From assembly GCF_018873765.1 (NCBI RefSeq), contig NC_057921.1, positions 27,191,784 to 27,255,783 on the forward strand: 64,000 nt of DNA, given 5' to 3'. This document shows, piece by piece, positions 45,967 through 57,666 of the stretch; within the stretch, counting starts at the first letter, position 1, and each line of letters begins with the position of its first letter. The stretch comes from Telopea speciosissima. Taxonomy: Eukaryota > Streptophyta > Magnoliopsida > Proteales > Proteaceae. The translations under genes were made by a program, and so were the position numbers. The notes under the pieces are model-generated. The model did not search any database. It was not told the DNA's origin and saw only the letters and a program-made list of their open reading frames with translations.

Positions 45967-48178
45967 GTGGCCCGTTCAAATTTTAGAAGACCAACCCAGA
46001 CTGCTGGTCCTGCCCTTGAGGCGGACGAGGCCAAAGAGGTCAAAATTGTGGTTGTGGAGAGTCAGGGTTCAGTTGACCACGGGGGTCGAGATCTGGTCGA
46101 CCAGGGAGATCAGGTTGGTTCTGATGAAGAAGATGACGAGCATGATGAAGATATGACGATGATTCCGATAGCAGTAGTGATGAGTCTGAATCGGATGAGC
46201 AGCAAGAAAGTGTGTATAACGTATCTAGCGTTCTAGTCGAATCTGACCTAATCCGAATAAGGAAAAAATATAGGATTTCGGATCAGGTCTCCTTAAGAAT
46301 TCCCTCCGAGGAAGAGATGGCCTGCCACACCCAGAGTCCCTGGGTCAGTCTTTATGAGATGTATTTTTTCAATAGACTTAGGCTTCCCATCCTGAGCCTT
46401 GTTAAGGATATATTTGACCATTGGCAACTGACTCCTTGTCAACTTGTTCTGAATTCTTGGAGGATCATCCTCGGCTTCTATGTGTTCTTTAAAAAGGTCA
46501 AATGTGAACTGATCGTACCTTTATTTTCATTTTACTTCCTGTTAAAAAAGTGTAATACAGATGGGTGGTTCTACTTCACCCGACATAACTTAAGCAAGAA
46601 TAAGAAAGGGCTAACGCTCTTCGTAGTAATGCCCACCTCTGTCAAGAAGTGGAAAGATCGGTTCTTCTATGCCAATATTCCTGCGTCACCCTTCAGATCA
46701 GAGTGGAAGGAGATCAAATTAAAGCATGTGAACCGATCCCTTCCTCTTAATGACGATGAAGAGAAATTCGTTGCTCGGGCTCGTAAAGCAAAGAAGTTTG
46801 ATGTCAGAAAGCTGAACTCTAAAGATTTCTTAAAAGAATGGGATATGGGTGAGTTGAATCGACTCGGCTCAGCTTTGGATTTCAAAGATTTATTCTAACT
46901 CTTTTAGATATATTCTTCTATGTAGCGACTTTCAAGTTGGATAAAAATAGCCTTGCCCGAGCGACTCTTGAGAAGAAAAAGAAAGCGGCAGAGGAGAGGG
47001 AGTCCAGGAAAAAAGGTGAACCGAGCCGTGCTACTGTTCCCACATCGGTTCAGTGGGAAAAAGGAAAGATAGGCGAAATGATCCCATCCAAATCTCAAAA
47101 GGGAGGTTCGAGCATGCCCCCCAACACCGCAGTTGTGATAATTAAGGATAAGGATGGTTGGATAGATAGAGACGACAGAGGGGGGAGAGAGAAGAGAAGA
47201 AGGGATGACCCGGTCCTTCCTCCAGCCAAGCGTACTGATCGGGAGAAGATCATCATCTCTCTCGAAGAGAAAGGAAAAAAATGTGGAGATGAAGCCTCGG
47301 CTTAAGGACCCTGCTGAGCCAAACTATTTAATCCGGTGGAATTTGAAAGCCGGAGATTTGGAAGTGGACGACCGCGCTATGACTCGGGAATGGGTTTGTA
47401 AGTGTCGGCTTCCTTGGGACCAGGATAAAGTGAAGTAGCTCTCTAATGGGGCTTTTCCCATGAGTACCACAAGCATTTGAGTGCGGTATGCTGCTGACTT
47501 CATTTATTTATTTCTTATTATTATTTACGAAGCCAAAACGATGTGATGCCGGGATGTACTTTTTGCTCTTTTTCTCTTTTTCTTTTTTAGGATTTTAATT
47601 TTGCCGCTGAGGCTGGTCTTTGCCTGGAGGATCTTGCTCATAAGCAATGGGATACTAGTCTGAAGCTCAGCACGACTCTAGGGGAGAAGAAAGAGCTCGA
47701 AACGAAAGTTGCTCATCTCGAGGCCACAATTACAGATCTCTAGGACAAGCTTGCCTCTCGAGAACTATAGACCTCCAAGATTACTGAGGAAAGAGATCGG
47801 TATCATAACGAGAACATGGATTTGACCAAGTTTTTGGCGGATGCTCGGGACGAGGCCCAGGAGATCATGGCCATGGCAGATGAAGATCAGATGATGGTTT
47901 GGTTGTCCATAATAAAGGACTTTAAGGCTTTGACGGAGTTCGGTAGGTTGGTCACCTCTTATAATGCGGATGCCTTTTCGATGGGTGCTAACGATGCCTG
48001 TCAACGCGTCTTAAAGGAGATTACGACCTTCAAATTTTCAAACTATACACATTATGATGCACTGGTCGAGACGATCGTACTTGAGACTAAAGATGATCGG
48101 GTTGAAGAAGGCTTAGAAGTTGACCAAGATGGTGAAATAGTTTATGTGACCTTCACGAAGGAGGATAGGGAAATATAG
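45967..48178 (+). pseudogene. Tat antisense ORF (PF04195-type), nearly readable
   Basis: Plus-strand coding sequence antisense to gag-pol. An acidic N-terminal part (45967-46236) leads by a frameshift to the conserved 'putative gypsy type transposon' domain (46212-46898; QLVLNSWRIILGFYVFF, GWFYFTRHNLSK, KKWKDRFFYAN). A Lys/Arg-rich charged segment follows (46937-47438). After an intron-like gap with acceptor TTTTTTAG (ends 47590) comes a coiled-coil-like tail (LEDLAHKQW, GEKKELETKVAHLEAT) and a conserved acidic C-terminus ending at 48178. Only two stops mar the last exon. Long open stretches in a dead element suggest the protein was under selection until recently. Its role is unknown. Confidence 0.82.
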
Positions 48179-48412
48179 TTTTTTTCTTTATTTTGTCTTA
48201 ACTTTGGTTGCTTTTGTTTAAGAAGGATGTATTGAACTTTTGGTGGCCCATAGATGGCCAAGTATTCTGTTCAGGTCGGCTTTTGTTTGCACCGACCTAA
48301 TTAATTCCAAAAGTATCAGGGATATTTTTAGGTGATCTCTTGTGTTTTTTCTCTCTTCTTTTTCCTTTTGTGTATCCGGATGAGGACAATATTCACAATT
48401 TACCTCGAAATC

Positions 48413-49049
48413 GAGGTCTTTACCAACCCGGAGGTCGGCCTCATCAACTCTTAAATGAGGACGATCTTTCCTATTCGCCTCAGAATTCTGGTCTCTGCCA
48501 ACCCGGAGATCGGCCCTTCGCTATTTGCCTCAGAATTTAGGTCTTTACCAACCCAGAGGTCGGCCTCATCAACTCACGAATGAGGAAGATCTTCGTTATT
48601 TGCCCTAGAATTGAGGTCTTTACCAACCCGGAGGTCGGCCTCGTCAACTCCCAAATAAGGACGATCTTTACAGTTTGCTTCAAAATTGAGGTCTTTACCA
48701 ATCCGGAGGTCGGCCTCGTCAACTCACGGATGAGGACGATCTTCACTATTTGCCTAAGAATTGAGGTCTTTACCAACCCGAAGGTCGGCCTCGTCAACTC
48801 ACGGATGAGGATGATCTTTGCAGTTTACCTCAGAATTGAGGTCTTTACCAAATCGGAGGTCGGCCTCGTCAACTCACGGATGAAGATGATCTTTACTATT
48901 TGGCTCAGAATTAAGGTCTTTACCAACCCGGAGGTCGGCCTCGTCAACTCACAGATGAGGACAATCTTCGCTATTTGCCTCAGAATTGAGGTCTTTACCA
49001 ACCCGAAGGTCGGCCTCATCAACTCCCAGATGAGGACGATCTTTGCTGA
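48413..49049 (+). repeat. 75-bp tandem repeat block in the Tat element
   Basis: About nine units begin GAGGTCTTTACCAACCC at 48413, 48488, 48538 (a unit short by 25 bp precedes it), 48613, 48688, 48763, 48838, 48913 and 48988. The 75-bp period is 25 codons, and one frame stays open on each strand (IEVFTNPEVGLVNSRMRTIF on plus). It lies between integrase and the antisense ORF, where Tat elements commonly carry tandem repeats. Confidence 0.95.
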
Positions 49050-49397
49050 TCTATTGATTTTGTATGGTAAAAAAGGTCATGTTGAGAGGGAATTTCTTGA
49101 GTATTCCTTAATTGAAAATGTCTTCATACATGTACCGTGCGACTAAAGAAAAGTAATTGTGTAGAAATTTCACTGATAATATTTTTTCAGGTTCTCCGAA
49201 TTCCATGGGCGGGGCATTTCTTCTCCCCCTGGAGTTTTGAGGCGATACGTCCCTGGTCGGATCGTCATGAAAACTATATATGGTCCCTCCCAGTTGGGTG
49301 ACAACTTGTTGATATTCCTCGGATCAGAAGCACTTTCTTTCCGTAAGACAAGATCTTTAGGTTGGAAAGTTCGAGATCGGACTCTACGGTTGTAGTG

Positions 49398-50245
49398 CTA
49401 AGCCGTTTGTCTCTGGTATTTGGCATTTTTCATCAATGCGTTCTCCTGTACTTCCCCTAAAAAATCTAAATTGGCTCGAAGTCCATCTTCATTCAATTGT
49501 TCATCAAAAGATAAGACCCGATGTGAGGTGGCTACGACTTCAACAGTAGCCAATGCTTCGGTGCCATAGGCCAGTCTGAAAGGAGTTTCTCCGATCGGTG
49601 TTCGAATTGTAGTTCTGTAAGACCATAATACGTTGGGCAGCTCGTGAACCCATTTTTCCTTTGCTTCAAAGAGCCGTTTCTTGATGTTGTGAAGAATAGT
49701 CTGGTTCGTTACCTCTACCTGACCATTACATTGAGGGTAAGCAACTGGGGTCTTTCGGAACTCAATTTGATACATATCACAAAAGGATTGGAACACATTG
49801 TTGTCAAATTGTTTTCCATTATCGGTGAGGAGGACTCGCGGTAGGCCAAACCGATAAATGATCTTATCATGGATTTTTTTTCCTTTTTCTTCTCAATAAT
49901 TGACGCCAAAGGTTTAGCCTCGACCCATTTTGTAAAATAGTCGATTGCCATAACAAAAAATTTTCAATTTCCCAAGACTGGAGTGAAGTTATAGAGCAAA
50001 TCCATTCCCCACATTGTAAAAGGGGATGGGGCTGAGGACCAAGGCCAATGGCGTTGAAGATCGGTGTGGTATCGAGCCGTGCATCTGACATTGCTCACAT
50101 CGTCTGACTTATTTTCTGGCATCGTTCTACATCTTCGGCCAATAAAAACCCTACCGCAGTATTTTATATGCCAAGGCCCGTCCACCCATATGACTCCCAC
50201 AAATACCCTCGTGTACGTCGGCTAGTGCATACTGAGCTCCATTTG
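49398..50245 (-). pseudogene. Tat integrase, degenerate
   Basis: Integrase joins element DNA to the chromosome. The HHCC zinc domain (HEGICGSHMGG, CEQCQMH; about 50220-50070) precedes the DDE core. The first aspartate is in AIDYFTKWVEA (about 49950-49920), the second in a shifted frame (LLTDNGKQFD, about 49835), and the glutamate in NGQVEVTNQT (about 49725). The conserved tail YGTEALATVEV is near 49560. At least two frameshifts and a stop break it. Confidence 0.92.
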
Positions 50246-50499
50246 GTCCTAGACAATGCAGCAGCGGGTTGGGGATTGACCTCTTATATAATACTCCATC
50301 TACATATGTATAGTTCACCGCTCGTTGCCGAACAGTTCTTGCCTCGGCTCAGTCCCCTGGTAAAATATCATCTATCAAGAAGCTTATGCTTAGGTCCATT
50401 CAACTCAGCCCTTCTTCAAGAACGTTAATCTTTTCTTAACCATAGGAAGGTCTGTTCAACTCTTCAATATACACCATTCTTTCCAAGGTGGAGTGCTTT

Positions 50500-50870
50500 A
50501 CTGTGGCTAGTCTTGATAGGGCATCAGCCGAGCTATTTTATTTTCTAGGAATTTGCTGGATATTAAAGCTCTTAAACTGAGCTATCATCTCTTTTGCTCT
50601 CGCCAGATATCATATCATTCGCTCCTCTTTGGCTTCATAATCTCCTCGCACTTGTTTCACGATCAGCTGAGAGTCGTTGTGCACCAAGATTCGGGATGCC
50701 AGAATGGCTCGGGCGACCCAAAATCCGACCAGGAGCACTTCATACTCGGCTTCATTGTTCAACGCAGGGAAAGTGAATCTCAACGCATACTGGATCTTAA
50801 TCCTTCTGGGCTGGTGAGAATTAAACTGACTTCGATCCCTACTGAGCTACTTGACCCATAAACAAAAAGG
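50500..50870 (-). pseudogene. Archaeal-type RNase H, degenerate
   Basis: The motif FPALNNEAEYEVLL (about 50775-50735) and HNDSQLIVKQVRGDYEAKE (about 50690-50635) match the second, archaeal-like RNase H that distinguishes Tat elements from other plant Gypsy lineages. The first catalytic Asp region is decayed (stop near 50840). Confidence 0.82.
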
Positions 50871-51100
50871 ATTCAGGTACCCTCATCTGGATGGCCCGGC
50901 CCCACATTCGGGTCTTCTTCGGTGAGAGTACATTCTACCATGAAATTTCCTAACGCCTGATCTTTTATGGCGGTCCGAGGCTGGAATTCAATTTGGTCCT
51001 TGCTCAGCTCCACTGCCCATCCAATGAGCCGACCGGAGAGGTCTAGCTTATGCAAGATCTTCTTCGGGGAGTAATTTGTTAGAACGGTGATAACATGAGC

Positions 51101-52900
51101 TTAGAAGTACTGTCGTAACCTTCTTACTACAATGATCAAAGCAAAGGCGAGCTTCTCAACCTGTGAATATCTGGTTTTTGCGTTCACTAGTACATGACTA
51201 ATATAATAGATCGGCTTTTGAAGTCGGGTTTCCTGTTCTTCCTTCATAACTATAGCACTCACTGCCACTTCTGATGAAGCCAAGTACATCAGCAGGATCT
51301 CTCTGTGGTCGGGTTGGACCAATAATGGCGGACTTTCTAAATATTTCTTCAATGCTTTAAAGGCCTCCTGACATTCATCAGTCCAGCAAAAATCTCATGG
51401 GCTCCTCAGACCTTTCAAAATTTTGAAGAACGGATGGCACTTATCCCCAGCTCAGGACATGAATCTATTCAGTGCAGCTACCTTCCCCATCAATCACTGC
51501 ACTTCTTGCACTGTTCTGGGCGGCTGCATTTCTCTGATTGCTTTGATCTTGGAGGGATTAGCCTCGATTCCTTGCTTGACACCATGTAGCCGATGAATTT
51601 TTCTGACCCGACCCCGAAAGCACACTTTGCGGGGTTGAGCTTCAAATGGTTCTTTGTTAGCACCTGAAAAACTTCTTCCAGATCGGCAATGTGATTTTCA
51701 GCCTTTTTGCTTTTCACCAGCATGTCATCAACGCATACCTCCATGTTTCTACCGATCTAATCTCTGAATATTGAGTTCACCATCCTCTGATAGGTTGCTC
51801 CTGCGTTCTTCAGACCAAGAGGCATAGCCCGGTAATAAAAACTTCCTCGTTCGATTCGAAACTCGGTGTATGGCTCATCCTCTTCGTTCATTTGTATCTG
51901 GTTATAACCAGAATACACATCCATGAAGGAAAGCATCTCATAACCTGCCATAGCTTCGATTAAATGGTCGATCCAAGGTAATAGGTAGTTGTCCTTTGGA
52001 TAGGCCTTGTTTAAGTCTATGTAGTCCACGAACATCCTCCACTTCTTGTTAGCCTTAGGGACCATGACCACATTTGCTAGCCAAGTCAGAAATTCTATAG
52101 GTCGGATAAAACCCGACTTCTCCAGCTTCTCCAGCTTCTCCACTTCTTCTTCAATCACAGCAAGTCTCTTAGGGGCAAAATTCCGTTGTTTCTGCTGAAC
52201 AAGTTTTTTGCTAGGGTCGATCCATAGCTTATGCTCAGCTATGTGATGAGGTATTCCCAGCATATCCATGGATGACCATGCAAAAACATCCATATTTTCT
52301 TTCAAAAAACCAACCAACTCCATCTTCAATTGCGGGTTTAATTGGCTGCCGATCTGAGCTTTCTTGTTGGAGCCTTCTTCTAGTTGTATTGGGACGAGTT
52401 GCTCGACTGGTTCTCCTCTTCGTTTAGTTTGCTCGTCCCTCTGATCAAAAACTTCAACGTTGCAGGCCATAGCTCAGCAATTGCCCTTCGTGAGTTTCAC
52501 AAAGGCCACGTAGCACTCTCTAGACTTCTTTTGATCGGCTCGACATTCTCCGATGCAGTTTTTCATTGGGAACTTCATCTTTAAATGTTTGGCTGACATG
52601 ACGGCCTCGAGGGAGTTCAACGATGGCCGGCCCAATGTAATATTAAAGGCTGATACAACCTTCACCACCATGAAATTCACTAGGACTATCTTTATGTTTG
52701 GGTAGGTTCCCGCCGTCAAGGTCATCTCAATACTTCCTTCTATTGTTGCTGGCGCCCCTGAGAACCCATATAAGTTCATCCCGTTTGGCTTGAGGTTGTC
52801 ATCCCCGAGCTCGAATTGGCGAAAAGCATCATATGACATCATATCCACTGATGCACTAGTGTCGACCAAGATTCAGTGGACAGATTGGTTGTCAATCACG
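51101..52900 (-). pseudogene. Tat protease, reverse transcriptase and RNase H, degenerate
   Basis: The protease has VDTSAS (52865) and FNITLGRPSLNS. RT covers 52470-51490: FIRPIEFLTWLANVVMVPK, KWRMFVDYIDLNKAYPKDNY, FMDVYSGYNQI, MPLGLKNAGATYQRMVN, and the catalytic CVDDMLVKS (51730; normally YVDD). The first RNase H lies at 51352-51101 (VSAIVMKEE, KPIYYISHVL). A stop separates MVNSIFRD from the catalytic box and further shifts lie near 51500 and 51380. RT copies element RNA in virus-like particles; this copy cannot. Confidence 0.94.
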
Positions 52901-53193
52901 GCCTGTATCACTATTGCATCATCGTGGGATCAGCTGACATTTTCCATTTCATTCTCAGAAAAGTTGATGATTGGCTTTTTCTTTATCTACTTGTTTGCCA
53001 CTTCTGCCACTCCCATGAACCTAGCATGGGCCTTTGCTTTCCTGATTAACTCTTCCCCCATTCCTATGACAATTGTGAGAATTGGGGCTACCGGAGCTAC
53101 TTAACTTGGTCCGTCCTCTCTTTGATCATCGGCTCATTTTTTGTCGATCCGAACAGTTCCCCGATCCTTTCCTCTTTCTCCTTGTTCTTTTCC

Positions 53194-54906
53194 TCATTCA
53201 TCTCTTCTTTCATCTCTTTTGTCATTCCTTCCATCTCTCCTATCATCTCTTTGGTCGGTTCGGCCAACTCTTTTTTCTACTTTCGCCTTGTCCACATATC
53301 GGGTGAGGCGTCCTTCACTAATCAGCTTCTCAATTTCTCTTTTCAACTGTCTGCAATCATTAGTGTCATACCCAGTGTCTTTATGAAATCTACAGTACTT
53401 GTTCGGGTTCCTATCCTTTGCGTCTGAATACATTGGGTCAGGCCAGTTGAGTAAGCCACAATTCTGAATCTGCATTAGGATCTCCGATCTTCTCGTGTTG
53501 AGTGGGGTGTAGTCCGGGCTCCGAGCTCTTTCCCGCCGATCCGATCTAGACCTTTTGTCATCTTTTCTGTCATCATGCCTATCTTTTCGGTCCTCTCTAT
53601 CATTATTTCTTTTCTTGTCTTGACCTCCATAAGTCTCCCTTCGAGCTGTGAGTACCTTGGCCATATTGACGTATTGGTTACATCGCTCCATCAGCTCAGC
53701 CATTGTAGTTACCTGATTTAGGACCAAAGATTTGACCAATTCTACGTCGGTTACTCCTTTATGCAAAGCGTTGAACACCATCATTTCATCAAGGTCTTCA
53801 ATATCCAAAGACTCGTTCATGAACCGTGTCAGAAAATCTCAGATTGGCTCCTCCATTTGTTGCTTTAATGCAAAAAGATTTGCCACGGTCTTCTTTTGCC
53901 GAATACTACTCTGAAATATGGTCACGAAGGCCTCAGCCAACTCCTTCCAGTTGTTGATCAACTTTGGCTTTAACTTTGAGAACCAGAGGGTTGCCGATCC
54001 CTTTAATGATGCTGAGAAAGCTCGACACAGTAGCGTATCCGTTCCTCCGTAGATCATCATGACGAAAATATAGTAACTGATGTGGTTGATTGGATCGGTT
54101 TTTCCTTCATACATTATGAAATTGGGTAGTTTGAAAGTTTTGGGAAGGTCGGCATTCATGATTTCATCGGTACAAGGATGATGCCGTGTCAATGAGAGGG
54201 GACCCGACCCTTTTTTGTCTAGATTTTTTATTCGGTCATCCAACTCCTGCAACTGCTTTTCCACTTCTTGTTTGAAGCACTGTCGAGCACCTTTAACTTC
54301 GATTCTCCGACCTCTGCTTCCTCAAATCTCTTTCCTTTATCAACCAGAGGACTTTCGGATCCGAGCCAAGATTGCTTCGAATTGTTCCAAGCTTCTCTAT
54401 TTTCCTCCGAGATGACTCCCTGTTGTGCCCCTCTCCTGTTTGGGCCATGCTGCCCTGCGTTAGAACCTTCTGGGCTCATTGACTGTCATGCCGATCTTCC
54501 CTCGAAAGGAGGTGGTATTATAGGATTAGGTCGGGGCCTTTGCTGAGTCAATGTCTCGAGCCGATCTAGACATGCCTTGAACAAAGTCTGATTTTCAAGG
54601 ATCTGGAGCTCTACGTTGGACTTGTGCATTGGTCGTTGGCGCGTTCGGCTCGAGGGTGCCGAGTTCGATCAATGAGGGTGGAGGGGGTGGGGAATAGTGC
54701 CACTGCCTTGATCGGATGTTAGGATCTCCGTGCACCATTGGACCCTGCTGGACGCCAGCAGCTGGCAGTGGTATTTCTCTCGTTGTTCGCTTGGTGTTTG
54801 GTCGGCCAACTCGACCCAGTGCCTGAGTTGACCTCTGTCGAGACGTTTCCGACCTGTCGGTAACCATATTGGCTTTTCTAATGCAGTTTCCCACAGACGG
54901 CACCAA
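53194..54906 (-). pseudogene. Tat gag, degenerate
   Basis: From the start near 54906 there is a Pro/Arg-rich N-terminus, a Ser/Glu-rich segment (54479-54228), the gag domain (54264-53839; YEGKTDPINHISYY, FSASLKGSATLWFSK), a second half after one stop (53820-53194; FNALHKGVTDVELVKS), and the zinc motif CRFHKDTGYDTNDC (about 53400-53360). A very charged Arg/Asp tail follows. Two frame breaks. The same order is in the left Tat element. Confidence 0.93.
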
Positions 54907-54907
54907 T
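54889..54907 (-). other. Primer-binding site of the third Tat element
   Basis: On the minus strand TTGGTGCCGTCTGTGGGAA directly follows the 5' LTR, near-identical to the site of the left Tat element. Confidence 0.8.
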
Positions 54908-54908
54908 C

Positions 54909-55416
54909 TGTTGTGACGAGATCTGGACGTGCCAGCTTGAAGTCGAACCGTCCTTCAAGAATAGCAAACTTAGACAGAGGAGTGCCGATTCGAGCTGGCG
55001 GAGTTAGCTCCGATGCCTAATTTAGATCGCGCACCATGGATAATCTCAAGACCGAGAATTTAAGAAGTGAATGACCCTTTACATGAGTGACGCTTGGCTA
55101 TTTATAGGTTTTAGATCATGGATCATCATAGGACTTTCGGTGGTACTAGATTGTTGTTCTGGTCTCCAAGACGCATAGGTGGAATTCCTCTGGAGAGGAC
55201 ACCTGTCCTTCCGCATGACCCTAGCTCACGCGAAGTGCGTGAAGTAGGTGAAGTGATTCTGTTCTTAACTAATATGCTGATTAAAGGAACAAAATAGGTC
55301 AGGTTGGTCAAGTTCCTCCGACCCGTATTCTTCGACCGAGTTATTCCGGCCTGTTCTTAGGGCTTAAAGATCGATTCGGTATGTGCCAATCTTTCTTGAG
55401 GACACGTGGCTGAACA
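54909..55416 (-). repeat. 5' LTR of the third Tat element
   Basis: A 508-bp repeat from TGTTGTGACGAGATCTGG to GGCTGAACA, paired with 45151-45698. TATA-like GGCTATTTATAGG is at 55097-55109. Confidence 0.93.
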
Positions 55417-56722
55417 TCACAGACCGTGCAAGAATAGATATATCACTCCGCTTGCGACACTAAAAATGTAAGCCTAAACCCTATTTGAGATGTTTCATTT
55501 GAATATCTTATACTGCGTGAGTTTCATTCCATTGTAAACCTTTTGAACATACACTGCTCATTGAATTATGATTCTCCACCAATCTTTTTATTTGCAAAGT
55601 GTGAGTAGAGTTAATCATTACGGTACTTAATTTTTATTCAATATATTGGTTGCCCTACTAAAAAATTACGCATCATATCTTTGTTTATAATTTTCAAGGG
55701 CTGATCCATCAATCATTCCCAAGTAGGAAACAAAATTGCCTCTTTTAGCTTTATAGCTAATAAGATTTTACACCAAGACATTTAAGTAATGATATCTTTG
55801 TTATTTGGTTGAAATAATTATACTTCTTTGGCAACTAATTGATTTAAGCTTAGACTAATTAAGAACAACCAGTAGTAGACCCAAAGGAAATTGCTAATTA
55901 ATCAATTAGGTATGTGATTATGATGGTTCTTTTAAATTAACCAAGAAATTATTATTTTTCCTAATATAAATTAACATAAGATTGTCTCTATCTTTAGATT
56001 AGCCACATGATTGCTGATCTATCCATGTGGCCTATATCGTTGACCAGCCGTCTTGATGATCTTTGTTTTGTTTTATTTTTCATCTTTATGTCTTAAATCT
56101 AAATTCTATTTTCCCACTTCAAATATTTTAAAGTGTAAAGCATTGCAGCCATGTTATTAATTTTAGGCATGGGTGAGGAACATCTAACCTATAGCCTATG
56201 AGGCATGAGGCAATGGATGAGTGGGTTCAAACCGGGTTGGCCAATTGAGTAATGGCTTAGTACCTACCCAAGAATGAAACGTTCTACTGATAGGATTTAG
56301 CTATTTGGATGGGATTCTTATAATCTAGAATCGAGAGTGGAATTTAGTTCGTTTCCAGGGAGTCCAGCATATCCAGGGTGCTGCCAGTCGTTGGGCTGTG
56401 CCGTACACATCCCTAGACGTGCATCGAAATATGTGCGGCACAGCTCAACTGTTGGATGCCCTCTGGGCTCACCCTGGGCGTTGGGCTCCTTAAGGACGAT
56501 CCTGATCCTCAAAAGTGGGCTCTTTTTTTTTTATAGGGTTTTATTTGAAAATCAAATCAGAATTGGTGGAACACTTTGATTCCAATGAATGCCGATTCCT
56601 AGACTTTTGGAATCAGCCATGAATATATTTTGATATTTATTTTCTTACCATTTTCGTCATCTTTTAGTGAGTAATATAGCAGAAGATCAATGAAACTTAC
56701 CACTTGGAGTTAGATGTATAAG
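55417..56722. other. No gene; short hairpin
   Basis: AT-rich sequence, perhaps including the rest of the SIRE-like LTR (55417-55680). A 16-bp inverted repeat (GCTGTGCCGTACACAT at 56395-56410 against 56429-56444) sits in a GC-richer patch (56340-56520) that may be a MITE, but its ends could not be fixed. Confidence 0.4.
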
Positions 56723-57666
56723 ACTTTTGAATTAATAACTTCCAAAAAAAAAAAAAAAAACCAAAGATATGAGAAACTGAATGTTTCTTTTCTCAATTTT
56801 AATTTTTTAGGGTTTTGACCCATTTTGGCTGATTTCCGATTAATTGTTGTTTTAATCACCACAACTCCAATCAATAATCACTAACCATTTTGTTGGCATG
56901 GGATTCTGCTGGTTCAACTAAAGGGCGTAGCTAGTGCACGAGATTTCCGTCATTACTGGGTTAGAGGAGGATTATAATGTTGCATCCCTACCCACTCTTT
57001 GCAAAGGGACAATTTCTCCGCACACCTCGGCAACTTTTGAATTAATAACTTAAAAAAATACAAAGATATGTGAAAATAATTGCTTCTTTTTCTCTATTTT
57101 AATTTTCTAGGGCGTTAACCAATTTTGGCTGATTTCCCATCAATTCGTTGTTCTAAACACAACTCCAATCAATAATCACTAATCATTTTGTAGTACTCGT
57201 TCAACTAAATGGCATACCCAATGCACAAGATTTCCATTGCTACGAGGTTTGAAGAGGATTATAATGCTCACAGCCTTACCCCGGGTTTGTGGAGGGACAG
57301 TTTCTCCGCACACCTTGGCAACTTTTGAATTAATAACTTTAAAATAAAAAAAGAAAACACACACTCAAAAGATATGTGAAAATGGTTGCTTTCTTTTTCT
57401 CAATTTTAATTTTCTAGGGTTTTAACCCATTTTGGCTAGTTCCCATCAATTCTTTGTTCTAAACACGGACAGTCCAATCAATAATCACTAATCATTTTGT
57501 AGGATTACTCATTCAACTAAAGGGCGTACTTAATGCACAAGATTTCCGCCACTACGAGGTCTGAGGAGGATTATAATGTTCATAGCCTTAACCCCCTCGT
57601 CATGGATAGATTTTAATTTTCTAGGGTGTTACCTGATTTTGGCTGATTTCCCATCAATTCGTTTTC

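Larger units (their letters stand above)
45151..55416 (-). mobile_element. Nearly complete Tat-lineage Ty3/Gypsy element with antisense ORF
   Basis: A 10.3-kb minus-strand element with both LTRs. From its 5' side (right): LTR, PBS, gag, protease, RT, RNase H, archaeal-type RNase H, integrase, a 75-bp tandem repeat block, an ORF on the opposite strand, and the 3' LTR. The extra archaeal-type RNase H and the antisense ORF identify the Tat lineage. Every protein frame has stops or shifts. The 5 bp flanking the ends (CTCTG on the left, TCACA on the right) do not match, so no TSD supports a simple insertion. Confidence 0.95.

Noticed and set aside
48413..49049. Regular repeats considered as a CRISPR array
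   Set aside because: Units are contiguous 75-bp tandem repeats without unique spacers, in a plant retrotransposon.
53082..53427. Three overlapping plus-strand frames rich in Ser/Leu/Phe
   Set aside because: They are the complement of the Arg/Asp-rich tail of Tat gag.
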